A DNA stretch of 64,000 bases from Desulfogranum marinum (GTDB taxonomy: Bacteria > Desulfobacterota > Desulfobulbia > Desulfobulbales > Desulfobulbaceae), in the NCBI RefSeq assembly GCF_016918565.1, contig NZ_JAFFQD010000020.1:1-64000 (forward strand), written 5' to 3'. This document shows positions 1 to 8,598 of the stretch, one piece after another (within the stretch, counting starts at the first letter, position 1; every line of letters begins with the position of its first letter). The notes below the pieces were generated by a model. The model made no database searches and had not been told where the DNA came from. It worked only from the letters and a program-made list of their open reading frames with translations. Both the position numbers and the translations under genes were made by a program.

Positions 1-154
1 TGTTTTTTCCCAGTGGATGACAGGTAGGCTCGACTTCGGCTGCAACGATGGTGGAGGTCAGGCCCCTGCCGCCATGTCCTGCCCAGTCTGCAGGCACATC
101 TTCAATAGAAGTGCTCAAGTCGGTCATGTTAACGCGAAAAATTTTGTCTGCCAT
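1..154 (-). CDS. aor: Aldehyde:ferredoxin oxidoreductase, N-terminal fragment
   Basis: Only the first 51 codons lie in the window; the gene runs off the left edge. The translation begins MADKIFRVNMTDL and continues with a GGRGLTS stretch and EPTCHPLG, the conserved opening of the tungsten/molybdenum pterin aldehyde:ferredoxin oxidoreductase family, where the GGRGL region belongs to the cofactor-binding N-domain. The start is an ATG at 152-154, preceded in gene sense by an AGGAG ribosome site eight bases upstream. Family members oxidise aldehydes to carboxylic acids and pass the electrons to ferredoxin. A ferredoxin gene lies 860 bp away on the other strand, which is compatible. Substrate cannot be judged from this fragment. 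Confidence 0.85.
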   Translation of the reverse strand, partial: MADKIFRVNMTDLSTSIEDVPADWAGHGGRGLTSTIVAAEVEPTCHPLGKN

Positions 155-373
155 TGTAATTCTCCTGATGATTTGATTGGTTTTGCTGCATATTGTTTGG
201 AAATCATATTCCACGCACCACGGAACATGATGCAATTACACGGTGTGGAGTCGTAGAGCTTGCCCCGGCGATTTTATTGTTTAAAGGAAATAGTTGTTGT
301 ACATCCTGAACTGTGTTTTTGAATGGGGTCTTGTCGTTTGCCGGCGGTCTGTGAAGGAAAGGCGGTAATAAAA
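155..373. other. Spacer between two minus-strand genes
   Basis: This 219-bp stretch separates the small cysteine protein at 374-715 from the aldehyde oxidoreductase start. It holds the AGGAG ribosome site of the downstream gene near 154-166. I see no strong hairpin, and no promoter I would defend. Confidence 0.4.
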
Positions 374-715
374 TTAAGACTCACTGCCGAGCACTTTGTT
401 GATGATCATCTGTTTCGTATGGGTATCCGGTTCCGGATTCTGCCAACTGATGAATTGTTTTTTTACTCGCATGAAGTCACCGTTATCTGCTTTGCACTGT
501 TCGCAAATTGATTCGGCATTATCTCTATACATAATTACTTTGCTGGCTGGATCGCCGGCAGGATTGACTGCAGCCATTTTTATGCAACCGCAATCAAGGC
601 GGATGACTGCAACACCTATTCCTTCCGGGCTACCTTCAAGTATTGCTTCAATCATTGCCTGTTCGCCTTTGTTAGCCTGCAACAGGTCGTTTTGTTTGTT
701 AATTCTTTTGGCCAT
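374..715 (-). CDS. Small cysteine-containing protein upstream of aor, unknown function
   Basis: A 113-residue soluble protein that I do not recognise. Three cysteines sit in two small motifs: CGC around residues 42-44 and CEQC around residues 72-75, so a metal or Fe-S site is possible but not shown. The N-terminus is basic and hydrophilic and there is no signal peptide or membrane segment. The start ATG at 713-715 is preceded by AGGAA at good spacing. It is on the same strand as the aldehyde oxidoreductase, 219 bp upstream of it, so the two may be co-transcribed; the gap is wide enough for a separate promoter. Length and codon use look like a real gene. Confidence 0.6.
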   Translation of the reverse strand: MAKRINKQNDLLQANKGEQAMIEAILEGSPEGIGVAVIRLDCGCIKMAAVNPAGDPASKVIMYRDNAESICEQCKADNGDFMRVKKQFISWQNPEPDTHTKQMIINKVLGSES

Positions 716-891
716 TGTAATTGGTGTTCCTGTTTGGATGGGTAATTGTGAGTTATTCTATTCACTAATAGCTGGTTGAGCAATAAGAAAAAGAAGAGTT
801 GAACATAAGAATAGCCGCCATCGTGGACTTATCGATGCGAGCTTGCTTTTTATGATAATTAAAAAGAGTATAATACCTGATATGTTTAATC

Positions 892-920
892 TTGACAAAG
901 TATTGCCGGTCAGGTAGAGG
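892..920 (+). promoter_or_regulatory. Possible promoter of the ferredoxin gene
   Basis: A perfect TTGACA at 892-897 is followed after 17 bases by TAGAGG, a poor -10 box. A perfect TATAAT at 869-874 with only a weak TTGCTT upstream is the alternative. The rest of the 303-bp gap between 716 and 1018 shows nothing else. One of the two probably drives the ferredoxin gene, but the assignment is inference. Confidence 0.3.
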
Positions 921-1018
921 GGAAGCACTTTTTTTAAGTTTTAAATCTTGCTCCAGCAAGGTTGAAAGTATCAATGTGATGTGACGTAGTATCTTAATTT
1001 TTTTTGGAGGTTTTTATC

Positions 1019-1204
1019 ATGTGGGAAATAGTAGTCGACAAAGATAAATGTTCTGGTGATGAAGAGTGTGTAGCAGCTTGTCCGGCTCAGGTGTTTGAGA
1101 TGGTAGACGGTAAAGCTGAGCCTGTAGAAGCTGATGAATGCCTGGGTTGCGAAACCTGTGTTGAAGTTTGCCCTGAAGATGCTATCACTGTAACCGAAGT
1201 GTAA
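1019..1204 (+). CDS. Small two-cluster ferredoxin with Asp in the first cluster motif
   Basis: A 61-residue electron carrier of the bacterial 2x(4Fe-4S) type. The second motif is classical: CLGCETC followed by CP, giving four cysteines. The first motif reads CSGDEEC...CP: the second cysteine is replaced by aspartate, exactly as in the CxxDxxC motif of Pyrococcus furiosus ferredoxin and Desulfovibrio africanus ferredoxin III, whose cluster readily interconverts between 3Fe and 4Fe forms. The ATG at 1019 is preferred over an in-frame TTG at 1004 because a GGAGG ribosome site lies at 1006-1010. It is single-gene, with its own terminator at 1231-1270. A likely partner is the neighbouring aldehyde oxidoreductase or other low-potential enzymes. 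Confidence 0.92.
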   Translation: MWEIVVDKDKCSGDEECVAACPAQVFEMVDGKAEPVEADECLGCETCVEVCPEDAITVTEV

Positions 1205-1230
1205 GTTACTTTTTCGATAGTTTGCTTTAT

Positions 1231-1270
1231 GATAAGCCCATCCCTGACGGGATGGGCTTATCCTGTTTTT
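1231..1270 (+). terminator. Rho-independent terminator of the ferredoxin gene
   Basis: A perfect 14-bp stem (1231-1244 with 1249-1262) closes a four-base TGAC loop and is followed by TGTTTTT at 1264-1270. It lies 26 bp after the ferredoxin stop. Confidence 0.93.
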
Positions 1271-1272
1271 AG

Positions 1273-1304
1273 AGGGACTTACAGTGAGTTATCTGCAAGT
1301 CCCT
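1273..1304 (+). other. Second hairpin after the ferredoxin terminator
   Basis: AGGGACTT at 1273-1280 pairs with AAGTCCCT at 1297-1304, and an inner CAG/CTG extends the stem; TTT follows. It may be a back-up terminator or part of a small transcript. I see no other feature before the gene at 1415. Confidence 0.35.
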
Positions 1305-1414
1305 TTACTGCGTCTAGGAGACTGCCCGAAAATGTCCTTTTTCCCCATGTCAGCGTTATTTTCTAGAAATAATGCTCTCAATATTGTTTATATGGCTGCG
1401 CTTATTTTTATAAA

Positions 1415-1885
1415 ATGCCTCGATCTGAGAAAAAATTGCTATTCTCGGACAATATCCTAGAGAGACCTTTGTTTAAGCCTGGCGTTCATCGATCGGTTCA
1501 TCTCTTTGCCGCCCCTTTTTTGTGGACAACTATTGGGGGGATGCTTATTTATCGTGGCTATGGGTGGATAGACCCGAACAATCGTATTTTTTTCCTGTTG
1601 CTGGCTTTTTTTGTCGGTTCGCTTAAATCGTTTTTGATTCTCGATAAGGTTGCTGCAAAGACCATTAGTCGGATTGACACTTTTCAGGATAATACCTGCC
1701 TCGGTGCCGTGTTTTCATGGAAGACGTGGCTGCTTGTAGGGTTGATGATGTCTTGCGGGGTGTTGTTGCGAACATTTTTTACCCCTGGAACCATATTGGG
1801 CGCCGGATATTGTGCCATCGGATGGGCTCTTTTGTTCTCCAGCCGTCAGGGCTGGTTTGCATGGTTTCGAATAGGTATGCTGTAA
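1415..1885 (+). CDS. Small polytopic membrane protein, unknown function
   Basis: A 156-residue protein with about four hydrophobic segments (roughly residues 28-47, 57-75, 103-121 and 124-143). It is not recognised as a named family; similar small membrane proteins precede alanine racemase in related bacteria, but I cannot name one with confidence. Its TAA stop shares a base with the ATG of alr (TAATG at 1883-1887), so the two are very probably translationally coupled. The start chosen has no clear ribosome site, so it could be a few codons off. The coupling suggests a role connected with cell-envelope precursors, but that is inference only. Confidence 0.65.
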   Translation: MPRSEKKLLFSDNILERPLFKPGVHRSVHLFAAPFLWTTIGGMLIYRGYGWIDPNNRIFFLLLAFFVGSLKSFLILDKVAAKTISRIDTFQDNTCLGAVFSWKTWLLVGLMMSCGVLLRTFFTPGTILGAGYCAIGWALLFSSRQGWFAWFRIGML

Positions 1886-3009
1886 TGGAATCGCTGAATA
1901 AAATAACCATTAGTGCCGAGGCTCTCAGGCACAATTTTGCCGTCTGTCGTCATCATGCAGGTGATGCCGGTATTCTTGCCATGGTTAAGGCCGATGCCTA
2001 TGGACACGGTATGATTGAATGTGCCGGTATATTTGTAGAAGAGGGCGCAGTTGCTCTTGGCGTTGCTGAAGTCGTTGAAGGGATAAAACTACGTAAAGCA
2101 GGTTTTACTGTGCCTGTTTTTATTCTCGCCGGTATTATTAACCAAACATCGCAAGCGGCAGTTGAAAATAATCTAACCCCTGTTGTCGTCGATAACTCGG
2201 CGCTTGGAGAGCTCAATAAGTACGCCCGAAGGGCAGGTAAAGAAATCGATATCCATGTCAAATTGGACGCGGGAATGGGAAGGCAGGGGACCTTGCCTGA
2301 AGGGATCGTTGCTCTAGTCAAAGAGATTGATGCGTATCCATGCTTGAATACCAAGGGTGTTCTTGCCCACTTTCCCATGGCTGATGACCGCCAATCGTCT
2401 AATTCTGATGATGTCCTGGAAACGTTTTCCAGTACTGCCAGGCTAATTGAGAAAGAAATTCCGCATCATTGTATGTATCATATAGCCAATTCGGGAGGCC
2501 TGTTTTATGTGCGCGGAGCACAGTTTGATATGGTGCGACCCGGGATTTCCCTTTACGGTTGTTATCCTGATGGAGAAACCGGCAGACAGGCAGCTACGAA
2601 AAACCTGCTTAAGCCTGCCATGTGTTTCACTACCAGCGTCATTCAGGTGCGAAATGTAGACAAGGGTGTTGGGGTGGGCTATGGGCACAGTTTCTTTACC
2701 GGCAGGCCTACTACTGTAGCAGTTATACCAGTAGGGTATGAAGACGGGTATTTAAGAAAATTATCCAATACTGCTCAGGTACTTATCAATGGACACCGGG
2801 CACCCGTCATCGGTAGAATATCAATGAATTTAACCTTGATTGATGCTACAGACGTGGGGCCTGTCAACGTTGGCGACCAAGTCGTTTTACTCGGACCGCA
2901 GGGAAGCGAAGAGATAACAGCCGATGAGATCGCCGGATGGATGGATACTATAAATTACGAAGTACTTTGCCTTTTCGGACACATGAACGATCGGGTATTT
3001 ATCGACTGA
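1885..3009 (+). CDS. alr: Alanine racemase
   Basis: A PLP enzyme that interconverts L- and D-alanine, supplying D-alanine for peptidoglycan; cytoplasmic. The protein has 374 residues, normal for the family. The PLP lysine is K35 in MVKADAYGHG, and the second catalytic base is Y266 in VGYGHS at the start of the C-terminal beta domain. The N-terminal TIM barrel is complete. A longer reading from 1717 adds residues that overlap the preceding membrane protein and have no family counterpart, so the ATG at 1885, coupled to the previous stop, is taken. The next gene is 251 bp away, so alr ends this small operon. Confidence 0.95.
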   Translation: MESLNKITISAEALRHNFAVCRHHAGDAGILAMVKADAYGHGMIECAGIFVEEGAVALGVAEVVEGIKLRKAGFTVPVFILAGIINQTSQAAVENNLTPVVVDNSALGELNKYARRAGKEIDIHVKLDAGMGRQGTLPEGIVALVKEIDAYPCLNTKGVLAHFPMADDRQSSNSDDVLETFSSTARLIEKEIPHHCMYHIANSGGLFYVRGAQFDMVRPGISLYGCYPDGETGRQAATKNLLKPAMCFTTSVIQVRNVDKGVGVGYGHSFFTGRPTTVAVIPVGYEDGYLRKLSNTAQVLINGHRAPVIGRISMNLTLIDATDVGPVNVGDQVVLLGPQGSEEITADEIAGWMDTINYEVLCLFGHMNDRVFID

Positions 3010-3260
3010 TTAGCCGACTGTAAAGATACTTTCAGCAGCATATCGGTGCGAATTTTTCAGGAGCATTTTACCATTTTTTGAAAACGTACCTATTTATTAT
3101 AAACAATTTTGAACCTGCCACCGCCTGAGGTGATGATAAATTCGGGTTGGCTGCATGGTTAGCTTTTTTCACTAACATTTGTACCTGCATATTCCCTGTC
3201 TGCGCTTTTGCAAGTTACAGTACATCAAAAAAAAACCAGCTATTTCTTCAATATATTAAG

Positions 3261-4916
3261 ATGATAAAGTCACAAGTTAAAGCCGTTGTTGACCGTTGTT
3301 TTGAAAAGGGACTCAGCCTCTCTCTGTGGAGTGAAAAGCTGCGTGATCGATACACCGTCGAGGTGCCAAAGCATGAAGGGCAGGGTGATTTTGCTACTAA
3401 TTTTGCCATGGTTGCCGCTGGGATTGACAAGCAGAATCCCCGGCAGATTGCAGCCCAGTTTGCAGAGTTGGCCGCAGAAGAAGCGAGTATTGTCGATCGT
3501 TGGGAAATCGCAGGGCCCGGCTTTATTAATATTTTTCTCAAACAAGATGTTTGGACATCTGTTCTACCTGTTATTGAAGAGCAAGGGGAACGGTTTGGCT
3601 TATGTGAAGATGGAAAAGGAAAAAAAGTTCTGGTTGAATTTGTCAGCGCCAACCCAACCGGTCCGCTTTCCGTAGGTCATGGCCGCAATGCCATTATCGG
3701 TGATTCTGTAGCACGCCTTCTCGAAGCAACCGGATTTAACGTCCAGCGCGAATATTATTTTAATGATGCCGGACGACAGATGCGAGTTCTTGGCGAGTCA
3801 ACCCAGGCAAGATATTTTGAACGTCTGGGCATGGAAAACAATTTTCCGGAAGACGGATACCAGGGGAGCTACATTTATGATATTGCCCAGGCGATGATTG
3901 ATAAGGGTGGCGACACATTTAAAGATGCTGAGGTTGAGGTGTTTAAAGAACATGCCAAAAATGCCATTTTTAAAGAGATTGATGCTACACTTAAACGAAT
4001 TGGTATCCGTTTTGACAGCTATTACAATGAACATACCCTCTATGAAGAAGGGATGATTGACGATGTTGTCAACACCTTTAAAGAAAAAGACCTGGTTTAC
4101 GAGAAAGACCAGGCATTATGGTTTAAGACCAGTGAATTTGGGCAAGAGCAAGACAGGGTGATTATCAAGAGTAGTGGTGAACCCACCTACAGGCTACCGG
4201 ATATCGCCTACCACCGGGAAAAGTTCAGACGTGGCTTTGACTGGATGATTAATGTGTTCGGTGCAGATCATATAGCGACGGTTCCTGATGTGCTTGCCGG
4301 TGTTCGTGCCCTTGGTTACGACGATGAGCTGATTACCGTGATCCTCTATCAATTTGTCACTTTGCTGCGTGGTGGCAAACAAGTTAAGATGTCGACCCGT
4401 AAGGCTACTTTTGTCACCATTGATGAGCTGGTGGATGAAGTCGGAACGGATGCGCTGCGTTTTTTCTTTTTGATGCGGAAGGCAGACAGTCAGCTTGAAT
4501 TTGATTTAGACCTGGCTACAAAGCAGAGTCAGGAAAATCCGGTTTATTATGTACAGTATGCCCACGCCCGTCTATGCAGCATAGAGAGGCAGGCACGGGA
4601 GCTGGGGGTAGAATGTCCTGCCGGTGAGGCCGTTGATTTGAGTATGCTGCAAGAGGCCGAAGAGTACGGCTTGCTGAAAACAATGGCTGATTACCCGCAG
4701 CTTGTTGCCGGAGCGGCCATGGACCTTGCACCGCACAGACTTATTTTTTATTTGATGGAATTGGCTGGACAGTTCCATAGCTTTTATAATAAACATAAAG
4801 TGTTAACCGATAATGTGGACCGCAGTCAGGCTAGGCTGTATCTGTGCCGGTGCCTGAAAACCGTGTTGCATAACGGGCTTACGCTGGCCGGTCTCAGCGC
4901 CCCGGAGCGTATGTAG
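3261..4916 (+). CDS. argS: Arginyl-tRNA synthetase
   Basis: Class I aminoacyl-tRNA synthetase charging tRNA-Arg, 551 residues. The N-terminal tRNA-binding (Add-1) domain covers about residues 1-110. The HIGH-type motif is VGHGR at 138-142, following SANPTGP, and the KMSKS-type loop is KMSTR near residue 376. The C-terminal anticodon-binding DALR domain ends the protein (TLAGLSAPERM). An in-frame upstream extension to 3147 encodes a hydrophobic stretch foreign to the family, so the ATG at 3261 is chosen even though its ribosome site is weak. It is followed after 12 bp by a small membrane protein gene and probably shares its transcript. Confidence 0.95.
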   Translation: MIKSQVKAVVDRCFEKGLSLSLWSEKLRDRYTVEVPKHEGQGDFATNFAMVAAGIDKQNPRQIAAQFAELAAEEASIVDRWEIAGPGFINIFLKQDVWTSVLPVIEEQGERFGLCEDGKGKKVLVEFVSANPTGPLSVGHGRNAIIGDSVARLLEATGFNVQREYYFNDAGRQMRVLGESTQARYFERLGMENNFPEDGYQGSYIYDIAQAMIDKGGDTFKDAEVEVFKEHAKNAIFKEIDATLKRIGIRFDSYYNEHTLYEEGMIDDVVNTFKEKDLVYEKDQALWFKTSEFGQEQDRVIIKSSGEPTYRLPDIAYHREKFRRGFDWMINVFGADHIATVPDVLAGVRALGYDDELITVILYQFVTLLRGGKQVKMSTRKATFVTIDELVDEVGTDALRFFFLMRKADSQLEFDLDLATKQSQENPVYYVQYAHARLCSIERQARELGVECPAGEAVDLSMLQEAEEYGLLKTMADYPQLVAGAAMDLAPHRLIFYLMELAGQFHSFYNKHKVLTDNVDRSQARLYLCRCLKTVLHNGLTLAGLSAPERM

Positions 4917-4928
4917 TTTTTTACATTT

Positions 4929-5207
4929 ATGGCTGCAAAGAAACAACCACGATCAAGGAAAAAACCTGTTCGCAGATTTCAGTTTCAACTGAGTTGGTCA
5001 GGACTCTTCGGGGTAATTATTGTTGCCTTTTGCCTCTTTCTTTGGATGTTTATGCTGGGCGTGTGGGCTGGGCAAACTATTCTTTTACCACATGTTGGCA
5101 CGAAGCCGGTTGTTGCCTTAAAAAAGGGCCACCAGTCTACTCACATGTCGCCGGCTTTGCCGGAAATTCATCCATTGAGCAAGAAAAGGCAACTGGGTAA
5201 TCAGTAA
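4929..5207 (+). CDS. Short single-span membrane protein, like the N-terminus of a SPOR-domain protein
   Basis: A 92-residue protein with a strongly basic N-terminus (residues 3-17), one transmembrane helix (about residues 27-50, ending in LGVWAGQ) and a short polar tail. In many delta-type genomes argS is followed by a gene for an anchored SPOR-domain cell-division protein whose start looks like this, basic arm plus helix ending in G(V/I)xxG. Here the protein stops before any linker or SPOR domain, and a dispersed repeat begins only 12 bp after the stop. It may be a truncated relic or a genuinely short protein. The resemblance is by layout and feel, not by alignment. Confidence 0.55.
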   Translation: MAAKKQPRSRKKPVRRFQFQLSWSGLFGVIIVAFCLFLWMFMLGVWAGQTILLPHVGTKPVVALKKGHQSTHMSPALPEIHPLSKKRQLGNQ

Positions 5208-5218
5208 AGCATAGTTGC

Positions 5219-5332
5219 CATTCAGCAGCACGCCACGGAGTCTGCGCTTACCTCTCTCCACGATCTGCCCGGTCGGCATACTAATGGGTAGCTGATTGGT
5301 CAGCTTATGAATATTTGGAGCACTGCTGAATG
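5219..5332. repeat. 114-bp palindromic dispersed repeat, family 2, copy 1
   Basis: The ends are perfect 10-bp inverted repeats (CATTCAGCAG at 5219-5228 and CTGCTGAATG at 5323-5332). Inside lies the core CGGAGTCTGCGCTTACCT at 5236-5253. A second copy of the same length, with matching left end and matching ATTTGGAGCA right end, is at 19182-19295, and further core copies are at 60312-60413. It sits between a possibly truncated gene and a pseudogene. There is no coding capacity, so this is a MITE- or REP-like element. Confidence 0.75.
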
Positions 5333-5344
5333 GCTATAGTATGG

Positions 5345-5790
5345 GGTCGGTTGACAGTTTGTAGCTCGTCCCTGATAGTTACAAGCAATGAAGGGTTTAC
5401 TGCACCGGCAGTCAATCAGTGCGCTGTATGACTACCTTCGAGATTTTATAGTGTATGAGGAAACCAGCGAAATATAAGGAATCTGCTCTCTTCACATTTG
5501 TTGGGATGATCCGGCGAAGATACGTTCCTTGGCTGTGATGGATAAAAAGCAGGGGGTGCGGTATTGGGAGAGAATTGGTTCAGTGTTGTCTTGACGAGGC
5601 AAAGAGTCTGGAAATATCACAGGTTTTCGTACTCAACTATCAGGCTGATTTTTTTAAAGGCTCTGGCTTTATAGACAAGAATAAACAGGAATTTCCCAAC
5701 AAGATTTGGAGTGACTGTATCCATTGTACCACGTTTCCGGATTGCGATGAGGATGCACTGATTCACATAAGCTCACCCCACCTCTATTAA
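5345..5790 (+). pseudogene. Decayed GNAT N-acetyltransferase (N-acetylglutamate synthase-like)
   Basis: Read across frames, this stretch encodes a recognisable GNAT acetyltransferase of the single-domain ArgA type. It has KGLL and ALYDYLRDF, then GICSLHICWDD and IRSLAV, then GIGRELVQCCLDEAKSL and the C-terminal IWSDCIHC...FPDCDE signature. The intact family makes N-acetylglutamate, the first step of arginine synthesis. It is broken by an in-frame TAA at 5475-5477 (between residues that read SEI and GICS), a frame change in the G run at 5552-5556, and another near 5388-5392; upstream of that it is barely readable. The last 71 codons (5575-5790) stay open. A functional argJ lies at 12906, and argJ can bypass this enzyme through acetyl recycling. 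Confidence 0.75.
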
Positions 5791-5850
5791 ATGTAATTTC
5801 TACCATTTTTTTGATCTCTCGGAGCTTGGGCTTCGAAATTGGAGAATTTT

Positions 5851-8400
5851 ATGCTCGGAAAAGCACTTACCAAGGTTTTTGGCAGTAAAAATGATCGTAT
5901 CATTAAACAGCTTCGTAAAACTATCAACACTATCAATGAGTTGGAAGCTTCTATTGAACCTCTTAGTGATGAAGAAATCGCAGCCAAGACCGTGGAGTTT
6001 CGTCAACGCCTCGAACAAGGAGAAACCCTTGACCAGTTGCTCCCGGAAGCCTTTGCTGTGGTGCGAGAAGCTGCCAGGCGGGTACTTGGAGAGCGACACT
6101 ACGATGTACAGCTTATCGGTGGCATAGTGCTGCATAGCGGCAGAATTGCCGAGATGAAAACCGGTGAGGGAAAAACACTCACCTCGACTGCACCTGTGTA
6201 TCTCAATGCCCTCACCGGGAAGGGGGTCCATGTGGTTACGGTCAACGATTATCTTGCAAAACGTGACGTGGAGTGGATGGACAAGGTTTACAGTTTCCTT
6301 GGCCTGACCACAGCATGTATTATCCATGAAATGGATGATGCCGAGCGCCGGGAAGCGTATAATGCCGACGTAACGTACGGTACCAACAATGAGTTTGGCT
6401 TTGATTATCTGCGCGATAATATGAAGTTTGATATTGCCGACTATTGCCAGCGTGGTTTTCATTTTGCCATTGTCGACGAAGTGGATTCTATCCTTATTGA
6501 TGAGGCTCGTACGCCGCTTATTATTTCCGGGCCGGCTGAGCAGACCACTGATATGTATGTGAAAGTCGACAAGTTGATGCCTCATTTTAAAGAAGAAGAG
6601 CATTATACCAAAGAGGAAAAATCTCGTCAGATCATGCTTACCGATGACGGGGTCGCCCTGGCAGAAGAATTGCTTGGCATTGATAATCTTTACGATCCAT
6701 CTAATATCAATCAGTTACACCATATTAATCAGGCTCTGAAAGCCCATTTTGTCTTCCAGTGCGATGTCGATTACATAGTCAAGAACGGTCAGGTGGTTAT
6801 TGTTGACGAGTTTACCGGCCGGACGATGGAAGGCCGCCGCTATTCGGATGGCCTTCACCAGGCCCTTGAAGCAAAGGAAAAGGTGACGATCGAAAAGGAA
6901 AACCAGACCCTGGCCTCTGTTACTTTTCAGAATTACTTCCGTATGTATGATAAACTGGCAGGAATGACAGGGACCGCTGATACGGAAGCTCCTGAGTTTA
7001 AAAAGATCTATGGCTTGGATGTGGTTGTTATTCCAACCCACAAGAACATGATTCGCAAAGATTATCCCGATCTTATTTATAAGAACCAGCAGGCTAAATA
7101 CCGCAATATTGTTAATGAGATAAAAGAGCTTAATCAAAAAGGTCAACCCATTCTGGTAGGAACTATCTCCATTGATATTTCAGAGAAAATATCGAAGATG
7201 TTGACCAAGGAAGGAATACCGCACGATGTGTTGAATGCCAAACAGCATGACCGGGAAGCGGAAATTATTGCAGAAGCCGGGCATGCAGGCCGGGTAACCA
7301 TTGCCACCAATATGGCTGGTCGTGGTACCGATATCAAGCTTGGCGAAGGGGTTCGCGAACTTGGCGGGCTGCATATTCTTGGTACCAGCCGACACGAGAG
7401 CCGCCGTATCGACAACCAACTGCGTGGTCGCTCCGGTAGGCAGGGTGACCCCGGCTCATCACGTTTTTTTCTCTCCCTTGAAGATGATTTGCTGCGTATT
7501 TTCGGCTCCGGACGTCTTGGCGGTATCATGGACAAACTCGGCATGGAGGACGACGAGCCCATAGAACACTCTATGGTGTCGAAGGCCATCGAAAATGCCC
7601 AGCGTAAAGTGGAAGGGCACAACTTTGATATTCGTAAACACCTGCTTGAGTATGATGATGTGATGAACAAGCAGCGTGAGATCATATACAAGCAGCGTCG
7701 AGAAGTGCTGGAAAGTGAAAATGTCCAGCCCATTGTCGAGGATATGATAGCAGAGTTGGTCGATGAGATATGCGGACATATTGCAGTCGAACGAACACCT
7801 TCGGAAGACTGGAATTGGGACGAGTTTAACGAACGGGTAGCTCAGCTTTTCAATAACAAGGTAGAGTGGGCGCCTGAAGAGCTTGTTGACTTGGATTTGC
7901 AACTGCTTGTTGAAAAGTTAAACGATGCTGTCAAAGAGTGGTACAGCGGGCAGGAAGAAAAAAATGGTGTTGAGCAGATGCGCCAGCTTGAGCGGATGGT
8001 GCTGCTGCAGATGGTGGATACTCTATGGAAAGAGCATCTCCTGCAAATGGATCATTTGAAAGAAGGGATTGGTTTGCGTGGCTACGGTCAGAAAAATCCG
8101 CTTAACGAGTATAAGCGCGAGGGCTTTAATCTGTTCATGAGCATGATCGAGGCTGTGAAGCTCCAGACCGTATCAACGTTGATGCGAGTGCAGATTGTGC
8201 AAGATGATGAACTTGAACGGCTGGAAGAGGAAAGGCGGATACAGCGGGCGAAGGAGCTGGAAGAGGCGAAAAAAGCAACCAGGCCCCAGGCAGATGATCG
8301 ACAGCCACAACAACGCAAGGAAGAGAAAATAGGTCGTAACGCGCCCTGTCCATGCGGTTCAGGCAAAAAATATAAAAAATGCTGTGGTGCGGCCAACTGA
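5851..8400 (+). CDS. secA: Preprotein translocase ATPase SecA
   Basis: The motor that drives secretory proteins through SecYEG, cytoplasmic and membrane-associated; 849 residues, full length. The Walker A motif is GEGKT at 105-109 and the DEVD Walker B motif lies near residue 209 ([14 protein letters not shown]). The second helicase lobe includes [12 protein letters not shown] and the [12 protein letters not shown] arginine finger region. The C-terminus ends in the zinc/SecB-binding motif [13 protein letters not shown]. The ATG at 5851 has GGAGAA just upstream; an in-frame TTG at 5839 would put the ribosome site inside the gene. It is a single gene after the pseudogene, followed by a terminator at 8478-8516. 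Confidence 0.98.
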   Translation: MLGKALTKVFGSKNDRIIKQLRKTINTINELEASIEPLSDEEIAAKTVEFRQRLEQGETLDQLLPEAFAVVREAARRVLGERHYDVQLIGGIVLHSGRIAEMKTGEGKTLTSTAPVYLNALTGKGVHVVTVNDYLAKRDVEWMDKVYSFLGLTTACIIHEMDDAERREAYNADVTYGTNNEFGFDYLRDNMKFDIADYCQRGFHFAIVDEVDSILIDEARTPLIISGPAEQTTDMYVKVDKLMPHFKEEEHYTKEEKSRQIMLTDDGVALAEELLGIDNLYDPSNINQLHHINQALKAHFVFQCDVDYIVKNGQVVIVDEFTGRTMEGRRYSDGLHQALEAKEKVTIEKENQTLASVTFQNYFRMYDKLAGMTGTADTEAPEFKKIYGLDVVVIPTHKNMIRKDYPDLIYKNQQAKYRNIVNEIKELNQKGQPILVGTISIDISEKISKMLTKEGIPHDVLNAKQHDREAEIIAEAGHAGRVTIATNMAGRGTDIKLGEGVRELGGLHILGTSRHESRRIDNQLRGRSGRQGDPGSSRFFLSLEDDLLRIFGSGRLGGIMDKLGMEDDEPIEHSMVSKAIENAQRKVEGHNFDIRKHLLEYDDVMNKQREIIYKQRREVLESENVQPIVEDMIAELVDEICGHIAVERTPSEDWNWDEFNERVAQLFNNKVEWAPEELVDLDLQLLVEKLNDAVKEWYSGQEEKNGVEQMRQLERMVLLQMVDTLWKEHLLQMDHLKEGIGLRGYGQKNPLNEYKREGFNLFMSMIEAVKLQTVSTLMRVQIVQDDELERLEEERRIQRAKELEEAKKATRPQADDRQPQQRKEEKIGRNAPCPCGSGKKYKKCCGAAN

Positions 8401-8449
8401 GAAGAGAAGTATTCCTTACTAAAAAAAGTTATCGCCGAAACACACATCT

Positions 8450-8470
8450 TTCATGAGAAATCCGGGTTGA
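8450..8470. repeat. Solo end of dispersed repeat family 1
   Basis: TTCATGAGAAATCCGGGTTG matches the terminal inverted repeat of the two full elements at 10940-11280 and 22476-22710, with CATGAGAAAT conserved. Only one end is present, 50 bp after the secA stop and just before its terminator. Confidence 0.6.
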
Positions 8471-8477
8471 TATGTTT

Positions 8478-8516
8478 CAGGGCACAGTGGGGGATCTCTG
8501 TGCCCTGTTTGTTTTT
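8478..8516 (+). terminator. Terminator after secA
   Basis: A perfect 10-bp stem, CAGGGCACAG (8478-8487) with CTGTGCCCTG (8498-8507), has a 10-base loop and is followed by TTTGTTTTT. Confidence 0.88.
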
Positions 8517-8536
8517 CAGGATATTTTTCAAAGTAC

Positions 8537-8575
8537 CTTCAGCTTGGCAACGAATATTCACGCGGCGAGCTGAAG
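8537..8575 (-). terminator. Possible weak hairpin after ppk2
   Basis: CTTCAGCT at 8537-8544 pairs with AGCTGAAG at 8568-8575 across a 23-base loop, 24 bp beyond the ppk2 stop on the minus strand. The loop is long and there is no T run on the minus strand, so this is only a candidate terminator. Confidence 0.25.
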
Positions 8576-8598
8576 CGGAGCACTTGATGGAGTGTGAG

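Noticed and set aside
1717-1884. Upstream extension of alr
   Set aside because: It overlaps the preceding membrane gene and has no family counterpart; ATG 1885 is coupled to the previous stop.
5800-6603. 267-codon minus-strand frame opposite secA
   Set aside because: SecA is certain on the + strand; this frame is a mirror with no ribosome site or family pattern.
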